DNA of 64,000 bases, taken from contig CAYPIE010000020.1 of the NCBI GenBank assembly GCA_964410665.1, positions 1 to 64,000 of the forward strand, in the 5' to 3' direction. The notes under the pieces were generated by a model that ran no database searches, was not told the origin of the DNA, and worked only from the letters and a program-made list of their open reading frames with translations. Shown here in pieces: positions 17,715 to 27,170 of the stretch; within the stretch, counting starts at the first letter, position 1, and each line of letters opens with the position of its first letter. A program made the position numbers and the translations under genes. Source of the stretch: CAYPIE01 sp964410665. Lineage in GTDB: Bacteria > Planctomycetota > Planctomycetia > Gemmatales > Gemmataceae.

Positions 17715-18005
17715 TTATCCCTGGCGACCGGGAAATGGTTGCGCGCTGTTGACAGTAGCCTTGTAGGCAGCTTGACCTTCGGCGGCGTCGATGATGCGTA
17801 GATGCGAATCGGAAGCCAGAATGTCATACCAGGCGCCATCGGCGAAATCGACCAATGCCTTGCCTGAGCAGTTGACCGTCACCACACGGCCGACGCGCTC
17901 GGCAAAGCGGTCCAACTCGGCGATCCCGGGTTGGACCCGAACATACTGGTCGGTCCAGAGGAGTTTGAGATCTTCCAGGGCTGCTTCGCTCAGAGGTGCT
18001 GGCAT
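17715..18005 (-). CDS. Small protein of unknown function, 96 aa
   Basis: A soluble 96-residue protein with an all-helical start (LSEAALEDLKLLWTDQYVRV) and a beta-like middle (GRVVTVNCSGKALVDFADGAWYDI). I do not recognise the family. It lies 8 bases after the isomerase-like gene and 7 bases before the amidotransferase gene, all on the minus strand, so it is surely translated from the same transcript. The DFADGAWYDI-type segment suggests a small sensor or accessory domain, but no function can be given. Confidence 0.72.
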   Translation of the reverse strand: MPAPLSEAALEDLKLLWTDQYVRVQPGIAELDRFAERVGRVVTVNCSGKALVDFADGAWYDILASDSHLRIIDAAEGQAAYKATVNSAQPFPGRQG

Positions 18006-18013
18006 GATCGGTA

Positions 18014-18991
18014 TTAGCTTCCAGGATTTTTTGGCGGTTCGATGACCATCCGTTGTAGAAACTTGCAGGCATCCTCGGCCCCGAAGTCACGATCGAGATC
18101 CGGGTCTTGCCAGTCCACCGACAATGGCCCGCTATAACGAATCCGCAGCAAGGCACGCAGAATCGACTCCCAGTCAATGCCGCCGCGGCCCGGCGAGCGA
18201 AACTGCCAGCCACGGCGACGATCGCCGTTGGGCCACAAGTTACTGAATAACCCCGCCCGTCCATTCAGGGTGAGGGTCACATCCTTGACATGCACATGAT
18301 AGATGCGCTCAGAGAAATGATACAAGAACTCCACCGGGTCAATCCCTTGCCAGAACAGATGGCTGGGATCGAAGGTAAAGCCGAATTCTGGGCGATGATC
18401 CAGGGCTTCGAGCACCAGTTCAGCGCTATACAGATCATAAGCAAGTTGACCGGGATGGACCTCGCAAGCAAAGCGAACCCCCGTCTCCGCACACAGCTCA
18501 AAAATTGGTTGCCAAGCTTGAACAAAGGCTTCGAGGGCTTGGCGAATGCGTTGTGGCCGCGGATTCGGCCAGCCGGCAATCGCCGACCACAGCGGAGAAC
18601 CGGTGAAGCCGGAGACCACCCCGACGCCCATTTTTTCGGCCACCTGGATCGTGGCGAGCATTTCCTCGATGGCTCGCTGACGGACCTCTTCGGGGTCGCC
18701 ATTGCCCCAGACATAGTCGGGAAGCAAGTCGCGATGTCGATCATCAATCGGATCGCCGATTGCCTGACTGACTCGATGGTTGGCGAGGACGTGCACTTGG
18801 AGGTCATAACGGCCCAACAGATCCAAGCGGCTAGCGATGTACTCCGCATCGGCACTCGCCCGTTGAATCTCCAGGTGGTCGCCCCAGCAACAGAGTTCCA
18901 CGCCGGCATAGCCCCATTCGCCGGCGTGGGTGGCCAGCTCTTCCAGGGGTCGATCCGCCCAGCTGGCCGTGAACAGGAGAATGGGATGCAT
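18014..18991 (-). CDS. Sugar phosphate isomerase/epimerase, xylose isomerase-like TIM barrel
   Basis: 325 residues of the AP endonuclease 2/xylose isomerase-like fold. Visible metal-site segments are ACEVHPGQLAYD (Glu), FGFTFDPSHLFWQG (Asp/His), YHVHVKDV (His-x-Lys/Asp) and the final LSVDWQDPD (Asp replacing the usual Glu). VVSGFTGSPLW and RGGIDWESILRAL are typical of planctomycete members. Probable cytoplasmic isomerase acting on a sugar or inositol derivative; the substrate is unknown. First gene of the group with the 96-residue protein and the amidotransferase. A strong hairpin (19011-19079) sits right upstream and isolates it from the preceding gene. Confidence 0.87.
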   Translation of the reverse strand: MHPILLFTASWADRPLEELATHAGEWGYAGVELCCWGDHLEIQRASADAEYIASRLDLLGRYDLQVHVLANHRVSQAIGDPIDDRHRDLLPDYVWGNGDPEEVRQRAIEEMLATIQVAEKMGVGVVSGFTGSPLWSAIAGWPNPRPQRIRQALEAFVQAWQPIFELCAETGVRFACEVHPGQLAYDLYSAELVLEALDHRPEFGFTFDPSHLFWQGIDPVEFLYHFSERIYHVHVKDVTLTLNGRAGLFSNLWPNGDRRRGWQFRSPGRGGIDWESILRALLRIRYSGPLSVDWQDPDLDRDFGAEDACKFLQRMVIEPPKNPGS

Positions 18992-19010
18992 GGTGGAATC
19001 CTAAGAGCAA

Positions 19011-19079
19011 CGCGGATAGCCAGCAAGGCGAGGGGCCTCGGACATCGCCTGGGGCCCCTCGCCTTGCTGGCTATCCGCG
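19011..19079 (-). terminator. Very long perfect hairpin, probable terminator of the 612-aa membrane protein gene
   Basis: The arms at 19011-19037 and 19053-19079 are perfectly complementary over 27 bases (GATAGCCAGCAAGGCGAG in the left arm) around a 15-base loop. The hairpin lies 20 bases after the stop of the minus-strand membrane protein gene and 20 bases before the start of the next minus-strand gene. There is no T-run, so it may act as an RNA stabiliser or factor-assisted terminator instead. Confidence 0.75.
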
Positions 19080-19098
19080 ACCCCGAGTCTCCGCCCGC

Positions 19099-20937
19099 TT
19101 AGGGCTTATTCGCGGAGTCCTCGCCCTCCGGATCTTCGGGCTGGGAAGCACCGTTGTCGTTCGGAGGTGGGGGCGGCGGATTGAGCTCCGTCGAGGTGCG
19201 TGGACCGCTGGCAGGCTCGGTCGGAATGCCCCCTTGGCCCGCCTCCAAGGCCGACGAGGACCCGCCTGGGGGTGAGTCCGAGCCTGTAGCGGATGGCGCA
19301 GGAGTCGGACTCTCCGCAGGCGAGCTTGACTCAGCAGAACGCAGGGTAGGTGGTGACACCAAGGGAGGCGATTCTGCCGGCGGCTGCGTAGCTGCGGTCG
19401 GTTCTTTGAACTCGTCAGTCTCTTCTTCGAGGTAGACCTCGTCGAGTTCCATCTCATCGACTCGATAACGCATCAACAGGTAGATCAGTGAGCTGGCAGT
19501 CCAAAAATAGCTGTAGGCAAAGCCGAGCATCAGCAGAAACACGGAGCCCAACCAGAACGAGACCAACCCGGCACCGATCCAATCCGCAGAAGTGAACTCC
19601 TGCATATATGCCTCAGCTGCCGCTGGATTTACATATTGATAACCTGGGATGCCGGGATTGTACACGTTTGCCGGTTGTTCGGCACCCAAGGTGGTTGGCT
19701 CGATGGCCACCGGGGTATCGCGAAGCATCAGCTCACGCCAGCCAAACGAGACCGGTGTTTTGATGAATAGATAGCTCGGATAATGGTCAGAATCGCGTAG
19801 CGACCCCAACGGGTTCTGGCTGAGTGCCCACTTCCCGAGATAGACCATCAACGAGGTGACGAACACCACAAAGAAGACCAAGATGACACCATAAAGGAGG
19901 GTCACCAGACCATACCAGAGATAACGCAGCGGTTCACGAGCCAGGTAGAGATACGAGCGACTGACGGCATCAAAGGTATCCAGCCCTTCCGCGCTGAGGG
20001 TGGTGAACATCAACGGATAAGCAATCAGGCCAATCAACAACAAGGCCATGACAATGCCCGCACCCAGAATCAAGAACCAGCCCACTCCTCCCAACAGATC
20101 ACCGACATAGGGGATGAGGGCCACCAGGCCGAACAGGACACAGCAAAGCACGATGAAGGCTATGAAGATGAGCGGGACCAGTGGAGAGGCAAAGTACGTT
20201 GCATAGCGGGACCAGACAAAGCGGAAGGTATCGCGAAGGGTGACCTGATCCTTATTGGCCAATTGCACCATGGCTAGGCGCGTAATCATACCACCAAAGA
20301 AGGCCCAAACGGCCAAGGTCCACAAGATTATCAAAATCAAGTAGATGCGCACCAAGAGGCTGGCATTGGGATCGAGCAGGCCGAACACGGGTGAGAGGAA
20401 CTTGATCAGAGGTTCGACGAGCACAGGGACTTGGTGGGTAAAAAACGAGCTGATGGTATCGCGGCGTTCTTCCCGATCGCCCTTCAGGAGTTTGACGATG
20501 AACAGATAAGGATTCGGTCCACGGTCTTCGAACCAGGGAAGGATGCGAAACTGTCCTCCGTCGGCTTCGAGGCCTTTCTTTTCGAGCTCTGGATCAAATC
20601 CGGTTCCGGCGTAGCGGTGAAGCACCCCCCAGCGGACCAGGTCCCTTTGATAATGCTCGATGGCCAGAGCGGCTGCCTGATCACGTTCCAGTTCGGAGTT
20701 CTCATCCAGTTCACGTGCGGCGTTATATTCGCTTGCTTTCGGACGATCCCAGGTCGCGTTGAAGATGACCGAGAGCAGGTACCAACCGGTCGCCATCAGG
20801 AGAATGCCAGCGGCTGCGAGCAACAATTTCCGCGGGTCCAGGGCTATCTGGAAGGTTCGTAAGAGCTCGGTCCAGAGGTATCCTCGACGGGGAGAGTAAT
20901 CCTCTCGCACATCCGCTCCCGCACGCTCATCGGCCAT
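19099..20937 (-). CDS. Large multi-spanning membrane protein of unknown function
   Basis: 612 residues. One membrane segment is near the N-terminus (residues ~37-58, LLLAAAGILLMATGWYLLSV), then a ~120-residue extracytoplasmic region. Five or six more segments (~195-375) include GLVALIPYVGDLLGGVGWFLILGAGI, which resembles integral-membrane scaffold proteins. A further segment lies at ~470-495. The last ~110 residues are Pro/Ser/Glu-rich and disordered (NPPPPPPNDNG). I know similar proteins only from planctomycetes and cannot assign a function. It has its own terminator (19011-19079) and is likely monocistronic. Confidence 0.85.
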   Translation of the reverse strand: MADERAGADVREDYSPRRGYLWTELLRTFQIALDPRKLLLAAAGILLMATGWYLLSVIFNATWDRPKASEYNAARELDENSELERDQAAALAIEHYQRDLVRWGVLHRYAGTGFDPELEKKGLEADGGQFRILPWFEDRGPNPYLFIVKLLKGDREERRDTISSFFTHQVPVLVEPLIKFLSPVFGLLDPNASLLVRIYLILIILWTLAVWAFFGGMITRLAMVQLANKDQVTLRDTFRFVWSRYATYFASPLVPLIFIAFIVLCCVLFGLVALIPYVGDLLGGVGWFLILGAGIVMALLLIGLIAYPLMFTTLSAEGLDTFDAVSRSYLYLAREPLRYLWYGLVTLLYGVILVFFVVFVTSLMVYLGKWALSQNPLGSLRDSDHYPSYLFIKTPVSFGWRELMLRDTPVAIEPTTLGAEQPANVYNPGIPGYQYVNPAAAEAYMQEFTSADWIGAGLVSFWLGSVFLLMLGFAYSYFWTASSLIYLLMRYRVDEMELDEVYLEEETDEFKEPTAATQPPAESPPLVSPPTLRSAESSSPAESPTPAPSATGSDSPPGGSSSALEAGQGGIPTEPASGPRTSTELNPPPPPPNDNGASQPEDPEGEDSANKP

Positions 20938-21037
20938 GCATTGCTCCTTGTCTGACCTGGGTCCCAGTCACGTTTCCGGTGGGAAGTGCTGGGCATTATA
21001 GGCAGACCCGCACGCATGACAACTGCAGCCCGCTCCC

Positions 21038-21094
21038 CGCTCGCTAGCGAGCGAACCGGCTTCAGGACCGCGATCATGCCGCGGCATGATCGCG
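21038..21094 (-). terminator. Two adjacent perfect palindromes downstream of BBP7-like gene
   Basis: A 16-base palindrome (CGCTCGCTAGCGAGCG, 21038-21053) and a 26-base palindrome (21069-21094, centred between 21081 and 21082, outer bases CGCGATCATGCCG) stand 15 bases apart. They lie 76-132 bases after the stop of the minus-strand outer-membrane protein gene and upstream of the 612-residue protein gene. Either a double terminator or a dyad-symmetric protein-binding site; the absence of a loop in both favours a DNA site or cruciform. Confidence 0.5.
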
Positions 21095-21169
21095 TCCCGA
21101 GCACGGCTCGCGCGGGCTTGACACCTTGAGGGTTGGGGAATTGCGGTGGACCCATTGGCGTGCCAAGCC

Positions 21170-22486
21170 TTACCAGATGAAGCCAATCCCCACGTTGAAA
21201 CCGTGGAGTAGACGGTAGAAGCCATCGTCGTAGTCGGGGTCTATGGCACCGTAATCAAAGCCGACGGGCTGATCCATCTGGTAGGTGTTGAAGAAGTTCA
21301 TGGCTTGATAGCCCACACGCATCTGCACCCCTTTGACCGGATACCACCAAAGATTGATATGTCCGTTCAGGTTGGGCACGATTTCGTAGTCCAGAGCTGA
21401 ACGCTTCGATTGGTTAAACCGATCGCCCCGCTCGTACTTGGCGCGCTGCTTGACCACACTCAACAGCAGTGAGCCGGTCAAGTCGAGACTCACGGCGAAG
21501 CGATTGCCCAGATAGAGTTCATGCCCACAGCCGACCATAGGACCGTACATCCGCTGTGACAGGATGTTGGAATACTCCGCAACATCCTGCGGCCGGGCAA
21601 AGCCGTTGATGTTCTCATCGATAGTGATCCAGGTGAAGCTGTCGTGGAACCAAGAATAGCGGCCACCGGCGATCCCATAGGTGCGAGCAAAGTCGGATTC
21701 CAGCAGCGGCACCCGGGCAACGACCTCCACTTGCGAGTAACGCTGGGTAAACTTCCAGCTCATTTGTTCGGCGGCATTCCAGATCCCCAAGCCGGTCCCA
21801 GGCACGATGGCGTCGAAGGCAACATCGTTCTGTTGGCCCGGATCGGTCGAAGCGGCGTTGAACCCAGTGGGGCCATTGAAGGGGGTCGGGAAGTTGAACA
21901 CCGGAGCACTGATAAAGCTGCTGGTCAGGTTGAACCCTTGTTGCAACAACGGCCGCGCCGAGGTCGCACTCGTGGCGTATTGGGCATCAAACAGGTGCAA
22001 ATAACTCGCCGACAAGGTGATCCCATTGGCAAAGCGATAGCCGGCAATGACATTAAAGCCTGGCTGGAAGCTTTCGTTACCTCGATTGGCGGTGTCCAAT
22101 GCGACATTCGCTGTGCCAATAAAGGTGCCAGGGTTTCCCGGAGCTCCAATGGCTGCTCCGGTTGCATCGTAGAAGCCTTCGAAAGCAATGATCTGATTCC
22201 CCAGGGCACGGGGCACTTGTTTCAGAAAGACAAACTCATAAGCGGTGAAAAAGCCACCCTGTTCGTAGCGGGTAGTTTTAGTTGGAATCGGGACCTCAGG
22301 ATCGGCCAGGGTAATCTCGCCGACAAAGGTTTGCTGTCCGCGAGCGATATACGGCGGTTGCCGCAGCAATGCACCGAATGACACGGGATGGTCGCCACGC
22401 TCGGAGGGGGATTGCCCCCATGCCGGCAGTGTGGTACCAGCCACGCCCGCGACCACCAGCAACCACGTTCGAATGTACCAACGCAT
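21170..22486 (-). CDS. BBP7-type outer membrane beta-barrel protein
   Basis: 438 residues with a cleavable signal peptide (LLVVAGVAGTTLPAWGQ). The rest is rich in alternating aromatic strands such as GFNVIAGYRFANGITLSASYLHLFDAQY and ends in a C-terminal strand finishing in an aromatic residue (GFNVGIGFIW), as in outer-membrane barrels. The pattern GGRYSWFHDSFTWI...YSNILSQRMYGPMVGCGHEL...MRVGYQAMNFFNT is that of BBP7 proteins of Blastopirellula/Pirellula type. It probably sits in the outer membrane as a porin or structural protein. Monocistronic. Confidence 0.83.
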   Translation of the reverse strand: MRWYIRTWLLVVAGVAGTTLPAWGQSPSERGDHPVSFGALLRQPPYIARGQQTFVGEITLADPEVPIPTKTTRYEQGGFFTAYEFVFLKQVPRALGNQIIAFEGFYDATGAAIGAPGNPGTFIGTANVALDTANRGNESFQPGFNVIAGYRFANGITLSASYLHLFDAQYATSATSARPLLQQGFNLTSSFISAPVFNFPTPFNGPTGFNAASTDPGQQNDVAFDAIVPGTGLGIWNAAEQMSWKFTQRYSQVEVVARVPLLESDFARTYGIAGGRYSWFHDSFTWITIDENINGFARPQDVAEYSNILSQRMYGPMVGCGHELYLGNRFAVSLDLTGSLLLSVVKQRAKYERGDRFNQSKRSALDYEIVPNLNGHINLWWYPVKGVQMRVGYQAMNFFNTYQMDQPVGFDYGAIDPDYDDGFYRLLHGFNVGIGFIW

Positions 22487-22699
22487 AAGCCGCTTCCCCC
22501 TTCAAGCCGAAGACGTTGGTCTGAACGACGATTCCCCATACCCGCCGCTCAGGGATCAATGCGCTGGTGCCGGGATCGTGGATTTCCCCCTCCATCACGC
22601 GGCACGCGACCGTTTGGATTGGCCGCGAACGATACCGCAACTCGAAGGCACGTCAAGGGCAAATGGCGTGAGAAATCCGGACACCAACGCGATTTTCCT

Positions 22700-23386
22700 T
22701 CAGGCCGCCGTCCGGGCGGCTTGCAACACACTTTGCCAGCGTTCCCGATCGAGGTGGGGGGCAAAGGGACGGCGACCGCACAGGACCCGACCCAAGCGAT
22801 AACGCCATTTGCGGCCCCAGGATAATGGCTCGCGGCCGTGACGGGCGAGCAACCCCTGATACGCTGCGAACGCTTGAGGCGAAAGCGGCGCATAACGGCT
22901 GCCAAACCCCAGACCCCAGACGTTGGCCGGCCGGCGTTCCGGGCCGTGCCAACCGAGAATCCGTTGTGGGAACGCCTCCAGTAACACTTCAAGTGCCTGC
23001 GGCGTAAACCGCCAGTAGTCACTCGGATAGCCGTGTACATGAAAGTAAAATGGACAGGCGACAAAGAAGACGCCATCCGAGCGCAGCACGCGCTGGACCT
23101 CGGCAAAGCCCTTCCAAAAGTGGCGGACATGCTCAAAGGTACTCAGGGCGATCACGGAGCCCACCGAAGCGTCGGGCCAGGGCAGGGCTTCGACATTGGC
23201 AACCTGATCCACCCCCGGTCCAGGCCGCATATCCACGCCAATGTAGTTCTTACCCGGCAGTAGATCGCGGAGGTTGGCGACCGCTTCCTGGCCCGTTACC
23301 TGGTAGGAGCCAATCTCCAGGATGGGCTCGGGGAGCTCGAAGGCCTCAATTACTGCCCGGGCCACTCCATGTAGGAAACGGTTCAT
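22700..23386 (-). CDS. Class I SAM-dependent methyltransferase
   Basis: 228 residues. The SAM motif I is degenerate (ILEIGSYQVTGQE instead of ExGxGxG), followed by YIGVDMRPGPGVD (motif II acidic residue), VEALPWPDASVGSVIALSTFEHVRHFWKGFAEVQRVLRSDGVFF (motifs III-IV and the post-I region of Methyltransf_11). HGYPSDYWRFTP is a segment seen in methyltransferases linked to glycan or lipid work. The substrate is unknown. It is a single minus-strand gene facing away from the ABC-2 permease gene (start 23484); promoters in the 97-base gap must diverge. Confidence 0.83.
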   Translation of the reverse strand: MNRFLHGVARAVIEAFELPEPILEIGSYQVTGQEAVANLRDLLPGKNYIGVDMRPGPGVDQVANVEALPWPDASVGSVIALSTFEHVRHFWKGFAEVQRVLRSDGVFFVACPFYFHVHGYPSDYWRFTPQALEVLLEAFPQRILGWHGPERRPANVWGLGFGSRYAPLSPQAFAAYQGLLARHGREPLSWGRKWRYRLGRVLCGRRPFAPHLDRERWQSVLQAARTAA

Positions 23387-23483
23387 GGCCTGCGTACTCC
23401 TCCCCTGGCGAATTTACCATCTGGCGATACCATGAGGACGGACTCCCCGTCAATCGCGTTCTGCGGAGGATGCGCGCGCTACC

Positions 23484-24890
23484 ATGCCCATGATCACACT
23501 GGCGACCAAGGATTTACTGCTGTTGCTCCGCGATCCGCGTGCAGCCATCATCTTGCTAGTCATGCCTTTACTACTCATCCTGGTGCTTGGCCTGTCGCTG
23601 GGCGAAGGCTTTTTTAGTAAGCCTGACGATCGCTTGCGTGTTTCATTAGTGGATCAGGATACTGGGCTTCCTATGGATTCGGGACCGTTCCCCGGGCGGC
23701 CCTGGTCGGAGGTGCTCGTTGATGATCTGGCCAATACCGCCGATATTCGTGTGGAAATCATCCCGACCCTGGCCGAGGCCGAGCGCTTGGTCCGTAGTGG
23801 GCAACGGGCTGCGGTGTTGGTGCTCGGCCCTGAGTTTAGTCAACGCGTACACCGCGCTTCGTTTCTCTCCCATGCCACTCCTCCGCCGCTGAATCCGTTT
23901 TATCGGGATGGTATCAGCTTCGATGAGGTGGATGTCACCCTGTTGCGCGATCCGACCCAAGGGGTTGCCGCGGCCATCATCGAGCAGGTTGCCCAGGTCA
24001 CCTTATTGCGGGTTGTCTTACCCTGGATGATTGGGAAGGCGTTTGACCGAGTGGGCGATCCTGAGTTTATGACGATGCTTGGCGAGCAGATTCCTTTGTT
24101 CAATTTGATTCCCGGCACGGTCAAACAACAAATGGGACCCGCAGTCAAACGTTCGATCGCTAAATTGTTTGATCGCTTTAATCTTACCGCCAAGACCTGG
24201 GCGGAACTGACCAAAGAACCGCCCCGTCCTCCCGGGAGCGGAGCGATCACCAACTATGCCAATGCCAGTCAAACGGGCTTTCTCGATCGGGGCGCCCAGC
24301 GATATCAAATCTTGGTTCCTTCCTATACCGTGACCTTTGCCTTCTTCTTGGTGCTTACCGTGGGCTGGCTATTTGTTGGCGAGCGGCAACAGGGCACCCT
24401 GGTTCGTTTACGACTGGCCCCGCTCAATCGCTCCAGCATCCTGTTGGGGAAGTTTCTATCCTGCATGCTGATTGCCCTGTTCCAGGGGGTTTTCCTGCTC
24501 GTTATGGGCAATCTGCTGTTTGGGATGCACTGGGGGAGCGAGCCATGGTTACTCATTCCGGTGGTGGCGTCGACGGCCTTTGCCGCCATGGGCATGGCCA
24601 TGCTGGTGGCGGCCATTGCCCGCACCGATAGCCAGGTTGCCATTTATGGGACCCTGCTCGTCCTGGTCCTGGCCGGGCTCAGTGGAGCAATGATGCCCCG
24701 CGATCTCATGCCCGAGGAGATGCGGCGAATTAGTTACCTGACGCCCCACGCTTGGGCGCTCGATGCGTATAGTCAGTTACTGGTCAACCCCAATCCCGAG
24801 GTGGGCATGGTCTGGCAAGCATGTGGCGTTTTGTGCTTGTTTGGCCTTGGTTTTCTCGGCTTGGCCTGGTGGCGTATTCGACTGGACTGA
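23484..24890 (+). CDS. ABC-2 type transporter permease (NatB/YhaP-like)
   Basis: 468 residues with a first membrane segment at ~15-38 (AAIILLVMPLLLILVLGLSLG), a ~250-residue extracytoplasmic domain, and five to six C-terminal segments from ~275 including RYQILVPSYTVTFAFFLVLTVGWLFVGERQQGTLVRLRLAPLNRSSILLGKFL, the hallmark of ABC-2 permeases. LSGAMMPRDLMPEEMRRISYLTPHAWALDAY is also typical. No ATPase gene is adjacent, so it must use one encoded elsewhere. A textbook terminator follows the stop directly. Confidence 0.88.
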   Translation: MPMITLATKDLLLLLRDPRAAIILLVMPLLLILVLGLSLGEGFFSKPDDRLRVSLVDQDTGLPMDSGPFPGRPWSEVLVDDLANTADIRVEIIPTLAEAERLVRSGQRAAVLVLGPEFSQRVHRASFLSHATPPPLNPFYRDGISFDEVDVTLLRDPTQGVAAAIIEQVAQVTLLRVVLPWMIGKAFDRVGDPEFMTMLGEQIPLFNLIPGTVKQQMGPAVKRSIAKLFDRFNLTAKTWAELTKEPPRPPGSGAITNYANASQTGFLDRGAQRYQILVPSYTVTFAFFLVLTVGWLFVGERQQGTLVRLRLAPLNRSSILLGKFLSCMLIALFQGVFLLVMGNLLFGMHWGSEPWLLIPVVASTAFAAMGMAMLVAAIARTDSQVAIYGTLLVLVLAGLSGAMMPRDLMPEEMRRISYLTPHAWALDAYSQLLVNPNPEVGMVWQACGVLCLFGLGFLGLAWWRIRLD

Positions 24891-24891
24891 T

Positions 24892-24922
24892 CCCGTTTTC
24901 TGGCTCAAAACGGGTTTTTTTT
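24892..24922 (+). terminator. Rho-independent terminator of the ABC-2 permease gene
   Basis: The stem CCCGTTTT (24892-24899) pairs with AAAACGGG (24907-24914) around a seven-base loop and is followed by eight T residues (24915-24922). It starts directly after the stop codon. Confidence 0.92.
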
Positions 24923-25132
24923 CACATCCGCAGGAAACGGGCTTTGCGCTCAAGCAAAAGTGTCAAAGCGCCCTTCGTTCCCTTCCACCTCCGAGGTACA
25001 GTCAACAGAACGAGTGTGGTACGCACTCGGGCTTCCGGTGAATTCCCCTGGAATTCTTCAGACAGTGCGGTATGGTTCCGCCCGATGGTGCCAGAGTCCC
25101 AAGACGCTTACAGTGATGGGGATGAAGCTGCA

Positions 25133-27154
25133 ATGTCGATGACTCGCCTGTCGGTTGCCTTAGTCCTCGCTGGAGGAGCAGGTTGGTTGTGCTCTTGGTG
25201 CCAGGCGCAACCTTCCAGCCCAGAGCACCTCAGCGATGCCGACCGGATTGCCAAGCTACAGACGTTAGTCGAGCAGGATGCCAAGCAACTTGCGACCTTA
25301 CAAGCGAAGCTCGAGAATCCGCAAAGCGAGTACCGCAGTGGCCATAAGGCTTTGGAGGAGATCGACAAACAGGTTCGGGCTTTAGAGGCTGAACTTGACA
25401 AGCGGAAGGACTCTGCTGAAACCGAGTCGCTTACCAAGCTGAAGAAAGAACTGGAGATCAAGCAGAAGGAACGGAAGACCGCCCATGACCGGTATAATCT
25501 GGCCATCGAAGAACGCCGCACCATGATGCAGGCGGTCAAGCTGCTGCAGGAGAAGTTACAACAAAACAAGAATCGTCTAGCCGAGTTGCTGGGCGGGGCG
25601 CCGAGAACTCCCCCAACGGTCTCAGAAAGAAAAGCGACACCGCCTCCGCCGAAGACGAGTCCCCCCGCCGATGAGAAGCCGACTGAGCCCGCCAAGAGTC
25701 TGCCCATACCAGGGCTACCCATGGTCAAGGGTTCCAAGAATGGCGAAGAGGGACCAACGAAGGAGATGGACGAAGACCACAAGGATCAACCCGAGAGTGA
25801 GGCTCTGCGTAAGGCACGTGCGCTGGCTTTGGAGAAGGAAACGCAAGCCGAGTCGGCCCAGACCAAATTGGTCTTCATGAAAAACCAAATCGATTCGATC
25901 AAGAAAGAAATCGAACTGGTCAATAAGCTGATTGATACCGAACGGAAACAGATTGATACCACGCAAAAGATGGTCACCCGTCTCGGAGGGCAACTGCAAG
26001 ACAAGCTCAAGCAAAAAGCACCGATCGACACGATCCTCCAGCAGATCGACAAAGCCAATGCCAATCTGCGGCAAGCATATGCGAGCCGCGATCGCTATGT
26101 CGAGCGCGTTGCCAAACTGCATTACGAGCTAGAGGAGTTGCAGGACCGACAAATCTCGGTGCTTCGTGATGTACAAACCTCCATGCGCGAGGCGGAAGAG
26201 TCGAAGCAGGAGGTCAAGCGACTTGAGGATCCACTCGCGCCCGAGAATCTACTCAATTGGGTGGTTGCCCATGTACCCAACATTGTGCTGATCGTTTTAG
26301 GCACTTTCGGTCTGCGTTATCTCGCACACAACTCCTCGGCCCGGGTGGTGCGGCTGATGGCACGCAGTCACAAGAATATGAGCAATCGTGGCAGCGCGCA
26401 GGATCGAGAGAACCGGATTCGCACCCTCACCAGCGTATTTGCCAGTACCGCCTCGTTGCTGATTCTGGGTGGTGGAATCATGATGGTGCTCGATGAGCTG
26501 GGTGTGCCTATCATGCCCCTTTTGGGAGGTGCTGCGATCCTTGGTCTGGCGGTGGCCTTCGGTGCGCAAAGCCTGATCAAAGATTACTTCTCAGGCTTTA
26601 TGATCCTGGTCGAAGACCAGTATGGCATCAACGATGTGGTCAAGATCGGCGACATCCCTGGGCAGGTGGAGAACATTACGCTTCGAGTGACGGTCCTACG
26701 CGATCTGGATGGGATTGTGCACTTCATCCCGCATGGCCAAATCGCCACGGTCAGTAATATGACCCATGGCTGGTCACGGGCCTTGTTTGACATCGGAGTC
26801 GCCTACAAAGAAGACATCGACTTTGTCATCGAGGTACTGATGGAGTTGGCCAGTGAGCTGCGTTACGACAAACACTTTGGCGCGTTGATCCTGGAAGATG
26901 CCGAGATGCTGGGCGTGGACAAGTTTGATGCCTCGGCGATTGTTATTCGCTTCTTCATAAAAACGTGTCCACTCCAGCAGTGGACGGTGCGACGCGAATT
27001 ATTACGTCGTATCAAAAGACGCTTTGACGAACTTGGGATCGAGATCCCCTACCCGCATCGCACGATCTACCTCCGCAACACGCCCGAAGTGGTCGAACGG
27101 TTGCGGGCAGGAGGAGAACCCCTCCAGAGTAATGGGCCCTTGTCGGTGGCCTAA
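25133..27154 (+). CDS. Mechanosensitive channel of the MscS family with long coiled-coil N-terminal domain
   Basis: 673 residues. A signal peptide (LSVALVLAGGAGWLCSWCQA) precedes a ~350-residue, Lys/Glu/Gln-rich, coiled-coil periplasmic region interrupted by a Pro-rich stretch (~160-190). Membrane segments start at ~378; the pore-lining helix and start of the MscS beta-domain are clear (GGAAILGLAVAFGAQSLIKD, then FMILVEDQYGINDVVKIGDI). The C-terminal domain is shorter than in E. coli MscK. The channel opens on membrane tension to release solutes. Start ATG 25133 (or 25139) is chosen for the signal peptide; a frame open from 24821 has no ribosome site there. Convergent with the oxidoreductase gene, stops 17 bases apart. 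Confidence 0.9.
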   Translation: MSMTRLSVALVLAGGAGWLCSWCQAQPSSPEHLSDADRIAKLQTLVEQDAKQLATLQAKLENPQSEYRSGHKALEEIDKQVRALEAELDKRKDSAETESLTKLKKELEIKQKERKTAHDRYNLAIEERRTMMQAVKLLQEKLQQNKNRLAELLGGAPRTPPTVSERKATPPPPKTSPPADEKPTEPAKSLPIPGLPMVKGSKNGEEGPTKEMDEDHKDQPESEALRKARALALEKETQAESAQTKLVFMKNQIDSIKKEIELVNKLIDTERKQIDTTQKMVTRLGGQLQDKLKQKAPIDTILQQIDKANANLRQAYASRDRYVERVAKLHYELEELQDRQISVLRDVQTSMREAEESKQEVKRLEDPLAPENLLNWVVAHVPNIVLIVLGTFGLRYLAHNSSARVVRLMARSHKNMSNRGSAQDRENRIRTLTSVFASTASLLILGGGIMMVLDELGVPIMPLLGGAAILGLAVAFGAQSLIKDYFSGFMILVEDQYGINDVVKIGDIPGQVENITLRVTVLRDLDGIVHFIPHGQIATVSNMTHGWSRALFDIGVAYKEDIDFVIEVLMELASELRYDKHFGALILEDAEMLGVDKFDASAIVIRFFIKTCPLQQWTVRRELLRRIKRRFDELGIEIPYPHRTIYLRNTPEVVERLRAGGEPLQSNGPLSVA

Positions 27155-27170
27155 TTCCCTGTCGTCAGGT

